Below the pieces are notes generated by a model. The model made no database searches and was not told the DNA's origin. It saw nothing but the letters and a program-made list of their open reading frames with translations. Shown here in pieces: positions 21,976-36,140 of a DNA stretch of 64,000 nucleotides. The stretch is from Acanthopleura granulata (taxonomy: Eukaryota > Mollusca > Polyplacophora > Chitonida > Chitonidae), in the NCBI GenBank assembly GCA_016165875.1, contig JABBOT010000014.1:13579432-13643431 (forward strand), in the 5' to 3' direction. The translations under genes were made by a program, and so were the position numbers. The number at the start of each line of letters is the position of its first letter. Within the stretch, counting starts at the first letter, position 1.

Positions 21976-24900
21976 AATTTGAGAACAAATGCCAGTACAA
22001 CACCATCTCTAAAACCGGAAAATGCTTTAAAGTTATCGGAAATGTCTCATTTGTTATAATATTTTATTTTCCAAGATTTAAATTGTTAAATGGTTTTACA
22101 ATTTTAAGCCAGTCTAGCAAGTGAATGAACGCGTATTAAACTGGACTTCATCTACCCCATGACAACCCAATGACTTTACAAGAACCTTGAAAAATATCTT
22201 TGCATTCTGTCTAAAACCGGACATAAAGCCTCTATGGTAATCACTAAAACATATGATCAATATACTTTCCGCCGTTGGCATTCGCGTCGTACCGTAAATT
22301 GTCGAATACACCTGATGAAGTCGTTAAACGAAGTGACACGCTATATGTGTATATATCCGAGCGTTCGTATCGAGTTGGAATTAATGAGGGAAGCCATGTG
22401 GAAAATGGAGGACGACAATCTGATCAATTTTGCGGCTTAAGACATTTGAGTATTTCCCTGTAACCTTGTGGAAGTTCTCACTGTCTCTCTTGTCTCACAC
22501 GTTAATGAAAATTCCTTGGAGAGATAGCCAAGGAGAGCGTTCCTCTAATTGCGCGCTGATCCAGTCTCGCGGAAGTGAATGTTCTATCAACTTTCAATTA
22601 TCTGCGGATTAATACCTACTCCCATGAGAACTTCATCCGCGTTAGAAAACAGACCTTAATGCTGCTCTTTCCAAGTGATGACCGCAAAATATTTACTTGA
22701 TTAAATAACAATTTGCTTTTGTAACATAACATTCATACAAAACTAGAGGTCAGATAGATTAATTAACTACACCCATTTATAGAGTAATAAAATGAATGCA
22801 ATAACGCTAAGGTGCTAAGTATTACAACATTTCAGAGGACTGAAAACGGCCATTGGGGCACTTCGCATTGGATCTTTAACGTTTGTGAACAGGCCATTGA
22901 TTCAAATAAACACGAAAGACATAGATGTAAGCATGTAAACATTGAATGGACATAAATCAAGAACTCAATTTTACCATCGCCTGCTGAGTCCAAGAAATTT
23001 AAATCATTCGTCTGAGGGTTTGTGTCGATTGAGCCTGAAACATTATGTTCCATGTAGGCAGCCATTTGGCTTGATCGACGTTGTTTGTGTCATCCAATTC
23101 TGTGGCCGGAAAATACCAGACCTTTTGTACTTACAGTACAGCCGTAAACGTACATGATCGTCCATGCTAGATGCCGCGCATTTCTATGTGATTCTACGAT
23201 AGCGAGGCAAGGCTTGTGTATATTTCGTCGTCATCAGCGCCGTTATAGTCGGCAATAGTTTGTTGATAATTGTTGGGAAATACCAATTGCGAAATACGAA
23301 TTATTTGATAAATATTTTCAAATTCCATGAATCTAATCCTCTATCACGGGTCAAAAAACAACCACCTACATCTTACTGAATTAAAAAAAATACATAAAAA
23401 AATGTAGCTCATATTACAGCCGCTCCTATCGATGAATACCAAGAAGGTGTCTGCAAGGGTACTTTCTATTTATCTCACATGCAGACAGGTGATGGATGCT
23501 TGATGTGATGCCCGTACATGGGTCTTCACAGGGTACTGTTAACTTATGCATTGGATTATCTACATATTAAAGCACTTCAAAGGAGTCGCTGTTGGAGCTG
23601 ACGTCATGCTCTTGCCACACTTTCAACATCGTCTTGGTTAAAGGCAAGGCACCCATATAAGCCAGATAGAGCTGTTTTGGAGCGGTAGCTCTGTATGCAC
23701 TGCGCATCACGGGATGAACAAGTACGCGGATATTTATGTTTATTCTACAACACAAGAGACTTTGGTGACAGCGCATGAACCAGCTCATGCAGTTGAAGTG
23801 TTGTGAAGTTCCCGACGTGATAGCATGTCTGAGGCCACGTATAGTCTTACGTGTCTCTGAGGCTCACATAAGACTAAATTTGCCTCACTGCTGGTGTTTA
23901 CAATGCTTTAACATAACCACGTGTGTTTGTTTGTATGGGCGACGGAATACATGCGCAACTGAAACAGCTATGTCGATGTAATCTCAACTCAGGCCGTAGG
24001 TGCATTTCTGTTTTAGGCAGATACATGTAGTCTCTCAAAAAGTCAAAAACACACTGGCCTTGTTCACCGCCTCCCCCAGGGACGGCATTACCCGCCATAT
24101 TGATTTAACAAGCTGTCATCTGACCTGGTGACGCAACAGATCTGGTTACACCTCGGCCAAACCGTTGGTCATTACTGGCCTTATTCCCCTGACTCCGACC
24201 AGTCAACACGTGGAGAACTATTCGCATTTTGTCACGTGATCAGTAATTATCTTCAGATTTACCATCTTTCAGTTAATGATACCATCAGTGCCGATGTGGG
24301 CAATGCACGATCTCTTTAGTGCAATAGGTGCAGGTGGCATGCCAAACATTCTCGGTTGGGTCGACAAGTGCTCAAGAGATCATAAAACGTTCTTGAATTG
24401 ACATGCACTAATCTGATCGTGTCAGTCAGCAAGCGACATCGATGTCAGTCATCCTGGCTAAAACCCCGCATCCCTGAGCATGTGATAACCCATACGTGAC
24501 CCGGTCTTCACTCAGTGTATGCGTTTGTTACGGATGAGGATGGTCCTATAGCATTTTTAACCCTGTGGTTTGTCTGTGTACAAGTTAGTAGAAATATGTG
24601 ATCACACATCATATCGTGATTGTATCTGTGTATAATTTCGACTTTATTAAATAATCAATTTAAATAATGTTAAATAGCACTATAGAGTGCCACAAAATCA
24701 AAGCGTAGGCTGAATTGTCACCTATAAAATATGTGTTATTCAAAGGTTGATGGTTAATTTAATACAATGTTATTTTCTGCCAGTTTGCACGACGAGACAG
24801 ACAAAATGTCAGCAATCATCATTTAAGCAAGGCTATATTATTCAGCCATGACGCCAGGTCACAGAGAGGAGATTATTTTGGATGTTTGTGACATCTGGTA

Positions 24901-26942
24901 TCTACAACATTTTCATACTATCCATTTCATTTTTCGGAGAGTTTATATTCTAAACGCCTGAAGCCAAATGGAGGATCCAATTACACGTGAACTGCGTTCA
25001 CAATTTGCCTCTCCGTGACAAGCATAGGTCTTTTTTGAATGAATGAATACATGATTTTGGTTTAGCGACACCTTGTAGAAATATTGTGGTTAGAACATGT
25101 TTAAACCAAAAGTCAGCAAATGGTTTTCGAGGGGATGATAAAAACCACCAAAATCAAACAAAAATGGATGAACATTTTTAAAAACCAGCTGAATAACAAA
25201 TAGGTCAGCTAACATTCAAAATGCACATTAATATCATTAAAATGCATCGTCTAAAAATATGATATAAATAGATGAATAATTCACAACACGCAAATGTTTT
25301 TTTAAACCAGATAATATAAACAAAAAACAAATGAAGCATCATTATCTCATTAAACAGGTCTTTTATACAGTTATCTTCAAAATATCATGAAATATATAGG
25401 TATTATACGATAACAGTAAAATTATCTTAAATATTTAACAACAGTAAGGCTGTGAGACGAAACAGATGTGTTAGCATCGCTTTCATAGGGAACAAATTAG
25501 GTTTTCCGCCATGTTAACCACTAGGAATGCAGCTAGGCCAGAAGCCCTTTACGTCAAGGTTGCCTGGAGGGCTGAAGTTTTATTTCTTTTTACCCATAAT
25601 GGTGTATGCACTGGAACCAATTACAACAACTATACATGTTAAGTGTATTCTAACGTTCAGACTTGTGTAGAACTTATAGAGGCAGTGTGTTGTGAACATT
25701 ATACAAACAGTGAAAGTGCGCTTGAATCAAGCAATACTTCTGAAGCTGTAAATGTACAGAATTAGATTCCATTCCCCAAATTTCGGCTGGTGCTAAGGTC
25801 GCGTATATTTTACGTGCAGGTAACTCCGCTGCTTTACTAGGTTTCTTGATTTTGATATTTTTTTTAACAACAAAAAGATAAAAAATGACTGCCGTTCAAG
25901 AAATTATACAGCGCGTAGAATAGTTTAGAAAAATCGAGCTGCCATGCAGTATTTTTGACAATCGAAGTTTAGACTATGTATTTACTGATGGGTGAAAATA
26001 GTTCCACCCGTGGATATTGCTTCATTGATGAAAAAGAGTGATCTCCCCTAATCTTCATATTTTCAAAATGGCTCGTGTCTATGTGAGAGTCACATTTACG
26101 AAATAAGAAGAATATAAAAAGAAACGTATGTGCGTCTTTGGCTGATCATGAAAACTCGGTGAAGATCACATTCCTATAGGATGTATTTTAAACTCATTTA
26201 AATCGACCGGTAAATTAAATCTCACTGATATAAACCGATAGAGGCTGGAATGCTGCGATGTCGTCCTCCCCACCCATAAAAGCGGTGATACGCCTGGGTA
26301 AATGGCCCATGAAGTTTGGGCTAGGGTAATGTAATCAGGGTATTACAGGTCGATTAACCAGTAAAAAGCTGTAGTTTTTAACTGATTTACTTTTTCAGTG
26401 GTATTTTACTTAGGTTTGGAGAATATTTCATTGATATAACGACGTTGTGAAGGTTTGTGTGGGTAAGAAGACACGTGTTCTTCACCGATAGTCCTATACT
26501 TAACAAGAAGAGGAAACAAAGAATGAAAAACTGGACACAGTGTCATGGGAAACTGGAGGTAAAAATACGTGCAGTAATGATACGTCAGTTTTCAGTTAGG
26601 TCATTTTTTTTCATGAATGAAGGGAACCGTATAATGATGTAAGGATTTGCCAGAATAAACTACTTTTTTGAAGTCTATTCGTTTAATATATTTTGGAACC
26701 AATAAAAAGCGAATGTGACTTTGTACAAAGAATATGGTGAAAATAAGGATACGACGAGCACACCGTACCAAAATATGGCTCATGAGATGAGATAACGTGA
26801 TATTTGGATACAATATGCTTGCCTTTCATGCCAGAAGGTTCGACAACAGTTGGAAAACAGCCAAGAAGGAAACTGTATAAAATGCATCGCAAGACAAATC
26901 GATGCCTTCCTAACTGATACATTTGTACAGGAATATATAGCC
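21976..26942. other. non-coding stretch, nothing assigned
   Basis: Very AT-rich in places (24600-25450), with frequent stops. Minus-strand 23788-23567 is open for 73 codons with mixed composition but no splice support. A 51-base plus-strand segment before CTGGAG|gtaaaa near 26561 is open but not called. Confidence 0.45.
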
Positions 26943-26972
26943 GTGTGTGTATATATGTATGTGTATATGTAG
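26943..26972. repeat. TG/TA simple repeat
   Basis: An imperfect (TG)n(TA)n dinucleotide tract of about 30 bases. Confidence 0.8.
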
Positions 26973-29230
26973 GTAGACAAGGCTTTCAATGGTGAGTCTT
27001 ATTGATTGGCACAAGTAATTTGATGATGAAAGTGCATATCATATGTAAATAGTTTTTATATATAATATCTCATCGTAGAAGATTAACCTCAGGCTTCAGT
27101 ATAATTAGGCAGATGGAAAGCATGCGTTGAGTATTAACTACCATAAAAACTCGTGCGTGGAATAACTCATAACGGAGCGTGCCGAATTACAGTCAGGATT
27201 GCAAATGTGAAAAGGCATATGTGTCTGCCAGACGACATGGCATGCAGGCGATCATTATAGGTGTACTACACAAATTACACAAACTGTGTGTCGATGGTAC
27301 ACCAAATGATGTGAATGTGCATTCTGGCCACAATGATGTGTATCGCTTGTACGCAGTAGTTTCTGGAGAGTGTGCTAACGCTCATTGATTAAAACAAGTT
27401 TGACTGAAATAGTTTTTGATATACATGTATAAAACGCATGCGAATCAGTTGAGTATAGTTTGCGTGTTAGAACTGTAACCAAATATTTAGTTAGCTAATC
27501 TGTCTGCAGTGGTCGCATTACCCAATTAATCCACCTCCTCTTGCCAAAACCTGTTGAATTCACACACTCATGTGTAATTGTGTATCGACAGACGGCTGTT
27601 TTAATTTTCTATCTGTCGGGTTTGATGAAGAAACGAGGCGGGACTTATAGCGGATTGTGGGCTATGTATCTCCCTTGACCATGGCTGAAGAGGTGTTAAA
27701 ATCCACGTGGGTGTGGACGAAACTTATACATTCTGTGTCGCTTCAAATAACTGGCTTATGATCTGCTGACGCATCATGAAATTGAAAACTATCGAACACG
27801 ATTTTGTGAACAGACGACATTTCTGCCAACTCGATGAGTGGAATCCCTAGCGTATGAGCACAAACGTCTGTCTCTGTGAAAGCGACGTTACATTAAGACA
27901 ACACTGTACACTTGTGCGCATTTTCTAGAAGCAGTAACCACCATTAGATCATTGAATTAATTCTGGCAAAGACGTTAAACCAAGCAGCTTGCCACCATAT
28001 AGATGGTGACAGCATACATCATATAGAAGCTTAGATGAGTGAGTAAAACAACGTCAGTTGGCTTTAGAATGAAGCTGTGGGTGCTACAAGAATATATAAT
28101 AACAAAAGTCAACTACCATTCAAGATGGGAACCCATTTCCAGTTTCATTTCGAAATCATTATGCCTTTGATAGACTTGTGGTGTTTGGTGCCCTTCATTT
28201 GGATAGGCTTATTATCTCTTACGCTCTACTAACTTTACTTTTCTCCTCTGAAATTAGGACTAGCGCGAGTGGGTGGTTACTCAGTGTAGTTGACCAACTT
28301 CTACTTTCAGTGTTTCAATATGTTAAACAGACACATTTTAGAATGTCTGCAGAGCAATCACTGTTTGACGTGACGATGCGGTGTTCGAAATCCTTTACTT
28401 ACAGACCCTACAACCCTCGTGTTTATTCAGGGCAGTATCTGTGTGAATTCCCCTTATAATGTTTAAACACGGAACAGTCGGCATCAAAGGATACCGGGCT
28501 CTATTGAAAATAGGGTTTTCATCGACGGCCTCTAATATACGGTGTGACGCCGACTCAATATTTCTTTTCGAAGAGCACAGAGTGAAAAGTAAACGAAGGG
28601 GACTAAAACGCACCGTAAAACAAACACTCAGCGAGGAACGGCAGTCTGATAGTCCGCGCAGGATACTACCTCATTCCAGAACAGTTTGAAAAACGCTAAG
28701 TGTTGCTTCTTGTCTGGAAAAGCGATCTAGTCCCTGCACGACGGGACGACTGTGGAAATTGGCGCAACAGACGCCGGGCGAACCTCCTTATAATGTATCA
28801 CTCCGCTCAAACATGCCCAGGGGCGAGCGTTACCGCCCGCGCAACCTTTATTTCTTCTTGTAGACATAATTAATTTTGTAGCGTATAATAGCGCACATGT
28901 AAGAAACGATGCTCCACGTGACGGAAGGGCGAAATCAGTATTTCTGGAGACAATGTTACGCGAGAAAAGAAACATGCTGAAAACTGAACGGTATTTTATA
29001 CACCCCAGGCATTTGCCCTACATTCGCTTCCTCGAAGCCAATAAATGGAAACAAATATGTTTAAGGAAAATACTCCCTTGGGATATTATGTCCCTCTGTC
29101 ACGGCGATGTCGGCGATGGTGTGCCTCCATAGAATTGCGCAATATATCCACCACCTGTCGCATTTGGAGCAGAAGAATCTCAGTATTGGAAACGTTGTTC
29201 CATATTTCAGCTAACATTTTTCAATTTTAG
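26973..29230. other. non-coding stretch, nothing assigned
   Basis: Mixed AT-rich sequence. Short open frames at 27179-27388 and 28459-28689 lack splice signals. A 'gacgttaaaccaa' string near 27970 resembles the 3' end of some molluscan interspersed repeats, but no body was found next to it. Confidence 0.45.
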
Positions 29231-29233
29231 ATC

Positions 29234-29270
29234 AAAACAAACAAACAAACAAAAAAAGCCAAAAAAAAGG
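29234..29270. repeat. (CAAA)n / A-rich simple repeat
   Basis: Four CAAA units followed by A-runs. This may be the tail of a degraded retroposed element. Confidence 0.7.
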
Positions 29271-29540
29271 GATGATTCTGGAAACAAACTGTGAGAAAAA
29301 CTGTCTGACAGTAAAATAAAAGTTACAACGATTCAAAATAACTGACCTTCGTTTGAATGTTTTGAAAGAACGTTAAAATGTAGGGACAGATCAGTTGAAT
29401 AGTTCTATTATATTTCAATTATAGATCTTTTTCCATCTGCATTTTTACGATGTACTAAAAATAATTACTTAAGAGAACGGCTGGGGGCAGAGTCATGACT
29501 GGAAGTGTTTGTGTTTTGTTACTTCATTTGTGGGCTTCCC

Positions 29541-29715
29541 TATCAAACTGACTTCATCTCCGGTCGTACGTGGAAAGGTCTGCCAGCAACCTACGGATGG
29601 TCGTGGATTTTCCAGGGTTCTGCCAGGTTTCCTGCAACCATAATGCTGGCGGCCGTCGTGTAAGTGAATTATTCTTGAGCTCAGCGTAAAACAGCAATGA
29701 AATAAATAAATCAAA
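29541..29715 (+). mobile_element. SINE copy C (near full body)
   Basis: In order: 'cttcatctccggtcgtacgt', 'ggtctgccagcaacctacgg', 'atggtcgtggattttccagg', 'ccataatgctggcggccgtc', 'gtgtaagtgaattattcttg' and a tail ending aaataaataaat. It is in the same orientation as the other copies. A minus-strand frame across it is an artefact. Confidence 0.85.
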
Positions 29716-32665
29716 CACATTATCTTCCCTTTCGACATAATAATGGTTAGAGCTTAGCAACATAATAGATAATTAGACAAGATTTGATACTTTTGTCTTT
29801 GGTTAAGTCGTTAAAAGTCATATACAGAATTCAGCAGATATAACTTCAAACTATCTTCTATATTTTCAAATGTCTTGGTTGAAATAATTCACAACACATA
29901 TGTACGGCTACATCACGGCCAGGGACCGTTGTATGTCGAGTGAAGGAAATGATTATATGATGATTTAAAATGTAGTCAATTGCTATATTTATAACTGCCT
30001 TTATCAGTTGTAAACCGGTCTTATGAGTTATCTTCAATTATGATGTAGCGTTTGTTTTTGTTAGTACATGTGTCATATACCCTAACAGACGCCATGTTTG
30101 TTGTGTGTCTTGAAGTCCCACTGCCACAGGTTTTAGAGTATCTCAAGACCGTTATACGATGGCCCATATATTGTTTTTATACTTTAAATGGACTTCCTGG
30201 AATGGGTTTATTTGGGTCACGAAATGCCACTTTAGCCACTTCCTGAGCAAACGGTTGTCATTGTTATAAGCGAATGCCCATACCTCTTGTGACGTCGCGA
30301 ACCATAATAAGGTTAAAAACATAAAACAACTAACATTTATTTACTGACACTTTAATATGAAGTAAGCGTGTTCAATCTGTCATCCTAGTTTAAACTAAAC
30401 ACTCAGTCAAAGTCCGTTTCACGTAGATGGCTCTTCTAGCTTGTCGCCCGTCTCTCATCACGAGTCTATGATTCCATTTTGTTCCTTACGGACAAATCCT
30501 TCACAAACACACGATGACAGAGTAACTATATCAGATTAGCTGCAGTTTATTAAAAATTTCGATCTTTCCCACAATTTCAGCTGTATGCCATTTTTCTATG
30601 ACAACCCAATTCCCATGTACAATATCTCGAATCGAGCGCCTGTGCCAATGTATACATGTGCAGTCCAGTGTTAAGTGCTCAATTTTCTGGGAAAAAATAC
30701 CCTTACTGCCTACCGTAACAGCGAACCCATATGAATTTGTAATTCCGGTCAAGATATCCCTCCTGGGGATACATCACTATGTTATATTCCACTTGGACAA
30801 TACAAAAGTCCTAAGGAACAGACATGTCTTCGGGGTGTTAGTATTGCGTTTGAAAGCTTCAGCCATTGCGGTAGGAGATTTATCATGACTGCGTCTTCCA
30901 GTCTGTGTCATTTCAGTCCTCACACATAATAGTGGCGTTACTTCTCCGAATATAGGACTCATGATGTTATATCGTGTTCACCTCCGGCTACATATTTAAT
31001 CACATCGTCGTCCTGCTTCAGTTCCTCTCCCCTCTTCCCCTCTTTCCCTCCTATTGCATTCTGATATTTCATCTATTTGACGGTGATTTTAACCCCTGGA
31101 AATATATAACAATTACGTTGACGTTTGAGAGATGGGGAATTTTACACTGTGTGATGTTGATTGTAAAACTTTTCTTATAATATCTTATGTCCATATAGCA
31201 ATAGCGGATATATACTTTTGTAATAAAGTATGTGATGATCCGCTACATTTCGCACTTAAGGCAACATGTGGTCGTTATACTTAGCTATTGCCATCCCATA
31301 GAATGCCTTCTCTGTCGTGTAACCCAACAAAATGACGTTAATTAGGTAGGAAGGATTCTAAGGTATTTACTCTGTATATGCACGGAGACTTGTGCATGCA
31401 TGTCAATGCTTCTTTCTCTATGAAAATGGTGAAAAGAGTTGCATATGAATCGGGTAAGAAAACAGAGCAGTTCGCTACATACAGTTTATTATACAAATCA
31501 ACATTCCAAATCTTTCGTGCTCGTAGTAGATTTGTAAGCTACTGCATAGACGTCCATTTGCCAGTCAAGGAAGCTGTATAAGACTACCTTTCAGCTTTGT
31601 GAAATTGACTTGGTATTTGTCTTAACCACAGCTGGTTAAACTGAGGCCGAGTAAATTAGGCCTGCGATTTCACAGGACGGTACACAAGACACGGAAAGGC
31701 ATCGGATGAATGTGTCAAATGGCCTCGTTTAGCCAAGACGGTCGTTGTTACCACTCCTGTGCAACGAGACACTCGTGTCCAAATCACCATGGCCTATTAT
31801 TTGGATAGTCATTATAGTCGTGTACGTCCTGATGCTAGCAGTCTGAAAATCGCTCTGATTATATATGTCTTGTCTGTGTCGAGTTACCCTACGACTTCAG
31901 GCTAAATATTTAATAATATCGCCGTCGGGATTGGGACGATCTGCCATCTGTCGTATGAGCTATTTCAGGTCATAATTCATGGCCACTCTTACCGTTCGAA
32001 GAGGTACAAACATGTGTTCTCGACAATTAACGATTCGTGTCCAAGCGACTGAAATACGAGAATCTAAAACCACTCGACGACAACCCGCTCCCCTGTTTAT
32101 TTCTAAGTCTAACTGTAAATCCAGAAAGACTTAGTTAAATACCTAGGTTCCAGCCTAGAGGATTAATAGCATCACACCTTACAACGTTGCTGCGATTACG
32201 AAGAGCTCCCAGTCGTGTTGTTCATCTGTGTTGATGATACTTACATTTAATGGTTTATGTGTGAATAAAGAGCTTAGTTGAACGGTGCATCGTGAGAAAC
32301 TTCAGTGTAATGACTCCGACAAAGTCACCCAGTAGATGATAGCTGGATGTGCCTGGTCGACTGGGAATTTATCTTTGTACTTACCACCTCGCATTTTGTT
32401 ATCTCTCCTGATATTTGAGGTTTCATGTGGAATAAATCCAGAGGCATTTATAGCTATTTTTTTTTCAAAATTGAAACGTTATAGCCTTACTATATTGTTA
32501 AAGCCAACAGTTTGCCTGTGTTGTAACAAGAACAGCTTTTATAATCTGAGTGGGGTCACAGATTCTTTTTTGCACCTATTGTGAGCATATTTCCACATTT
32601 TCACGTTAATTACAGGAACATGTGTGGCATTACATGTGTATCCATGTAGAATGAAGACACACAGC
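29716..32665. other. non-coding stretch, nothing assigned
   Basis: AT-rich. The plus frame 30598-30888 is open for 96 codons with some hydrophobic character but has no splice-site support, and the opposite strand is also partly open. No repeats beyond short ones. Confidence 0.45.
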
Positions 32666-32669
32666 AATC

Positions 32670-32757
32670 AGAGGATGTTTATCGGACAAAAAGAATCACC
32701 GTGCTTCAACATGTTCAACATGGTCAAAAAATACACCGTAGCACCTCAATCTTATTT
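32670..32757 (+). repeat. dispersed repeat fragment (copy 1)
   Basis: It shares with 56956-57035 an ordered series of words: 'aggatgttt', 'gtgcttc', 'atggtc.aaa.a.acc' and 'gcacctcaatctt'. The similarity covers about 85 bases with small gaps, so both are pieces of one old interspersed repeat in the same orientation. Confidence 0.6.
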
Positions 32758-32759
32758 TA

Positions 32760-34185
32760 TTCACTATAAAAAATATGCCTAAAATAGTAATTAAGGACAC
32801 ATTTATAATGAGATAAAATGAGAGAGATGTGAGGGACGATAGGTGAGTGAGGAGCGCTAGATAACTCACTCTTTATCTCCAGGATGACTGTTTTGCGAGC
32901 ACATACATCATCTGTCTGTCAATCAATCGAATATTCAATCAGTCACACACAATTAACCAGCCAAGTATGCAAATCAGACAATACCCACACGAACAATGAA
33001 AACAGACACCAAGAAATCAAATATTACAGCTATCAGTCAGGGATGTGTGTGCCTTGAAGGGGATGTATTGTGGCATGTGGGATGGCTAGAGAACTCTCAT
33101 TTTATTCTATAATGTCTCAATTCAGTTGGCATTTCCAGCATAAAATCAGTCAATCAGATAATCACTCAGTCACTTCAGGTAGTAATGGTACATGGGTCAC
33201 ACTGATCTGTGTCACAGTGCCTCGATAAGGCTTATCTCAACAATGCGTTTGTTCGTCTTATGTGTTTGTCGAAGAGCTATTCTCTAGTCCTGTGTAGGAT
33301 TTTATATGCAATGTCACGTGACTTGCTCTGTTAGCTGCACAGTATGTTTCTGTTTAATACTGTATTAAAACGATCCTTTCTTTGATGAAGATGTTTGCTC
33401 GGAACAGGAGAAAAAGACAAGATGTTTCTAATAACTATTTTCCATGAACGTGCTTTGCTTCTGACAGCGATGCTTTTTGCCAAATCCCTCTAAGGTTTTC
33501 TCAGGGAAAAGACCTTTATTACGATGCCTTATGAATTGCCGTCTGTCGGGAATTCACGCAAAGCCTTTAGCCTCCAACCGAACCACTTGGTTAATTGCTA
33601 AAATACGTAAAGAAGAATAAAAAAATGTCGAAAAAAGCCATGCATTTGCGAATCGATAAAGGGGAATCTAAAATCGAGAATGCTGTGCTATGAAGTAGTC
33701 TGGTACCTTGAACGAGATTGGCCGCTCTACAATTACGTGAGTCGCGGGATACTTGATTAAAGATCCCGCCGATGCTATGCCTTTTCTCCAACGACTCGAA
33801 AACATGCAATGGTAAAATATTTCATTCAATGTCTTATTCATTTGCCCTTTTTTGTTCTGTATGTACAATTCCTCGCGATTTGCTCGCATGCTGCACGCTG
33901 TACACGCTCAGAAAGCCATCCTTGTATACTTGTTAGCTTCTGCACTACAGTTAGTAATTTTTCAGCGTCACGTAAGGAAACTTAAAAGAAGTCGCTCCAA
34001 GTCGCTTGACCTGATTTTTTTTCTGTAAATCCAGAGAAAATATTTTATCGAATTCTGTAGAACTTTGACTACAATTCGTAATCCTATTGCCATTTCTTGA
34101 GTCCTAAAGAACACACATAAAGCCCTAAAAGTCAAGTCCGGGGTTTATTTTAAAAGTCATGATCAGTATTTAAAGGGAATGAAGA
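32760..34185. other. non-coding stretch
   Basis: Contains CAATCA-rich low-complexity patches (32915-32945, 33140-33175). No gene signal. Confidence 0.5.
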
Positions 34186-34319
34186 AACAAATAAAACCAT
34201 CATAATGCATAAGACCTAATGTCTCAACAAATGAAACCATTACAATGCACAAGAACTAACGTCTCAACAAATAAAACCATTACAATGCATAAGAACTAAT
34301 GTCTCAACAAATAAAACCT
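34186..34319. repeat. 40-bp tandem repeat, 3.4 copies
   Basis: The unit begins aacaaataaaaccattacaa and ends 'tgcataagaactaatgtctc'. Starts are 34186, 34226, 34266 and 34306. Copies are about 90% alike with no length change. Confidence 0.92.
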
Positions 34320-35840
34320 TACATCCTTGGTCAACATTAATTCCCACTCAGCATCTGATATGATAAAATTAATCCATGAATGTAGAGGTATAATATGTGC
34401 ACATGTACCTCTCTAGACGTCCTCATTACAAATACAAACAGCATATCGGGGTTGTGTCTCAGAGGACGAATCATGACACTGTCTAGATGGGCTATTAAGG
34501 AATTGTGTATAAAATAATTTATACTTCCAGTACACGTAAACAAAGCATCTGCAGTACGAAAGAAAGACTTAAATATACCCAAATACACGGTTATATATAA
34601 ACTGATCAACAAGATATAGTCTCATTTTCACTACAAAATTAGCAGTGTGTGTAATATGGGAATCACTCTTGACTCGTCAAGGGGTTTTCGGTGATAAAAT
34701 ATAAGTAGGACACCTGCTTTCAAAATCCAACCAAACTCCAAGCTGAGGGGATGTGTGGATGAGGAATTGCACTGCATAAAGTCAAGTTTACCCAGATTAG
34801 AATAAACTTACCTCTGAACTCCAGGGACGCACGTGCACCCTCTTAATATTCAACATGGAAGCAGCATAATGTTGTAAACACAATGGTCTGCACCAGGATC
34901 ACTTCTCTGACAACAAAACATTCGACTGGTTTCCAGCATAAGGGGTGCCTGGAATGAGGTAAACGAAGTTGTTGACATTTGTCTATACGTGTACATTTCC
35001 CTGCAATAAGAAAGAAAAAAAATAAAATAAAATAAAAAAAAATTAAAAAAAGAACAAAAAATTTCAAGAAAGCCCGCACATGTGGATTTTCACATCTTAT
35101 TCACGATCAGGTTCTAGATGTAAATCATGACACACAAACGGGTAACAGCAACTGGTTTAGGCATACTGATGAAGCTAAAAATGTAAAATCACATATGTAC
35201 ATTATGCATAAAATTAAATTATTAAAACTTTTACACCACGTATAAACCGATAATAATTCCGTAAGTTTGAGTGTTAAACATAAGGCATACTATGGCATAC
35301 TAAACACATGGAACCAAAATACGACTGCCCTTCGGTCTGGTAAAACTCTCTCATACCAAAGAATAAAACATAATGCTACATTTAGCATTATACACTTCAT
35401 AATGATATGGAATCAACTGAAACATCTCAATTAAAAGTGCTCACACAACACATGTTGTTGTTGTACACACACGTGGTAAGCGAAGTCTCGGACTTCCCAG
35501 CTAAAAATGCTAAAGAGTCGAAGTCAAACGAAAGAAACAATAGCTCATATAATTTACCCGTCGTTCCCTGTATTTCATAGGACTGTGTTGACTTCGAGTT
35601 ATGAAATGGATCACATATAGGATGCATTGTTGTAGGTCTTTTCCGAGACGGCAGAATGGCAGCTTTGAAAGTCGCTGGCGGTGTAGACCGGATCATAACC
35701 CAGGATGCACCATACATGCGCCGATGAGTGTGGTCTTACCGTGATTTACCTTAACACACATAACACGGAAAATATTGTACCTTTTATCGGGATTAGACCG
35801 TACATTCTACGGTACTTAGTTACAGTGTAGTTATATGGGA
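34320..35840. other. non-coding; A-rich tract
   Basis: An A-rich run of 'aaaataaaa' type fills 35008-35060. Minus-strand frame 35717-35427 (96 codons) has no splice support or recognised motif. Confidence 0.45.
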
Positions 35841-35842
35841 CA

Positions 35843-36140
35843 CTTATGTAGTTCTAAAGCACACTACAAACACTACTTAAGAACATTGGAAAAATTCAAA
35901 AGAACACATGGCTTTATATTAGAGCATCAGCTCTACAAATTATGTTCCATAGAATTAGGACATTAAATATAATTCGTACATTCTACAGAAATTCCTTCAG
36001 TGTTCTAAAGAACATATATAAAGTTCCATAGAACAACCGCCTGTCCTAAAGAACACTGAACCAGCTTTACAGAAAACGAGGCTTGTCCTAAAGGACAAAA
36101 ATAAAGCTCTGAAGAATACCGCCAAGTTCTAAAGAACATT
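35843..36140. repeat. cluster of TTCTAAAGAA-type imperfect palindromes
   Basis: Short inverted motifs of the form TTC(T/C)(A)(A/T/C)AGAA recur at 35851, 35943, 35981, 36001 (tgttctaaagaaca), 36023 (gttccatagaac), 36042 (tgtcctaaagaaca), 36084 (tgtcctaaaggaca) and 36126 (gttctaaagaac). Spacings in the core are 38, 20, 22, 19, 42 and 42, so there is a roughly 20/40-base rhythm. At 36084 the change CT to CC is matched by a compensating AG to GG in the other arm. Related motifs continue at lower density at 34052, 34101 and 36826-36925. This may be a decayed satellite or an array of binding sites. Confidence 0.7.
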
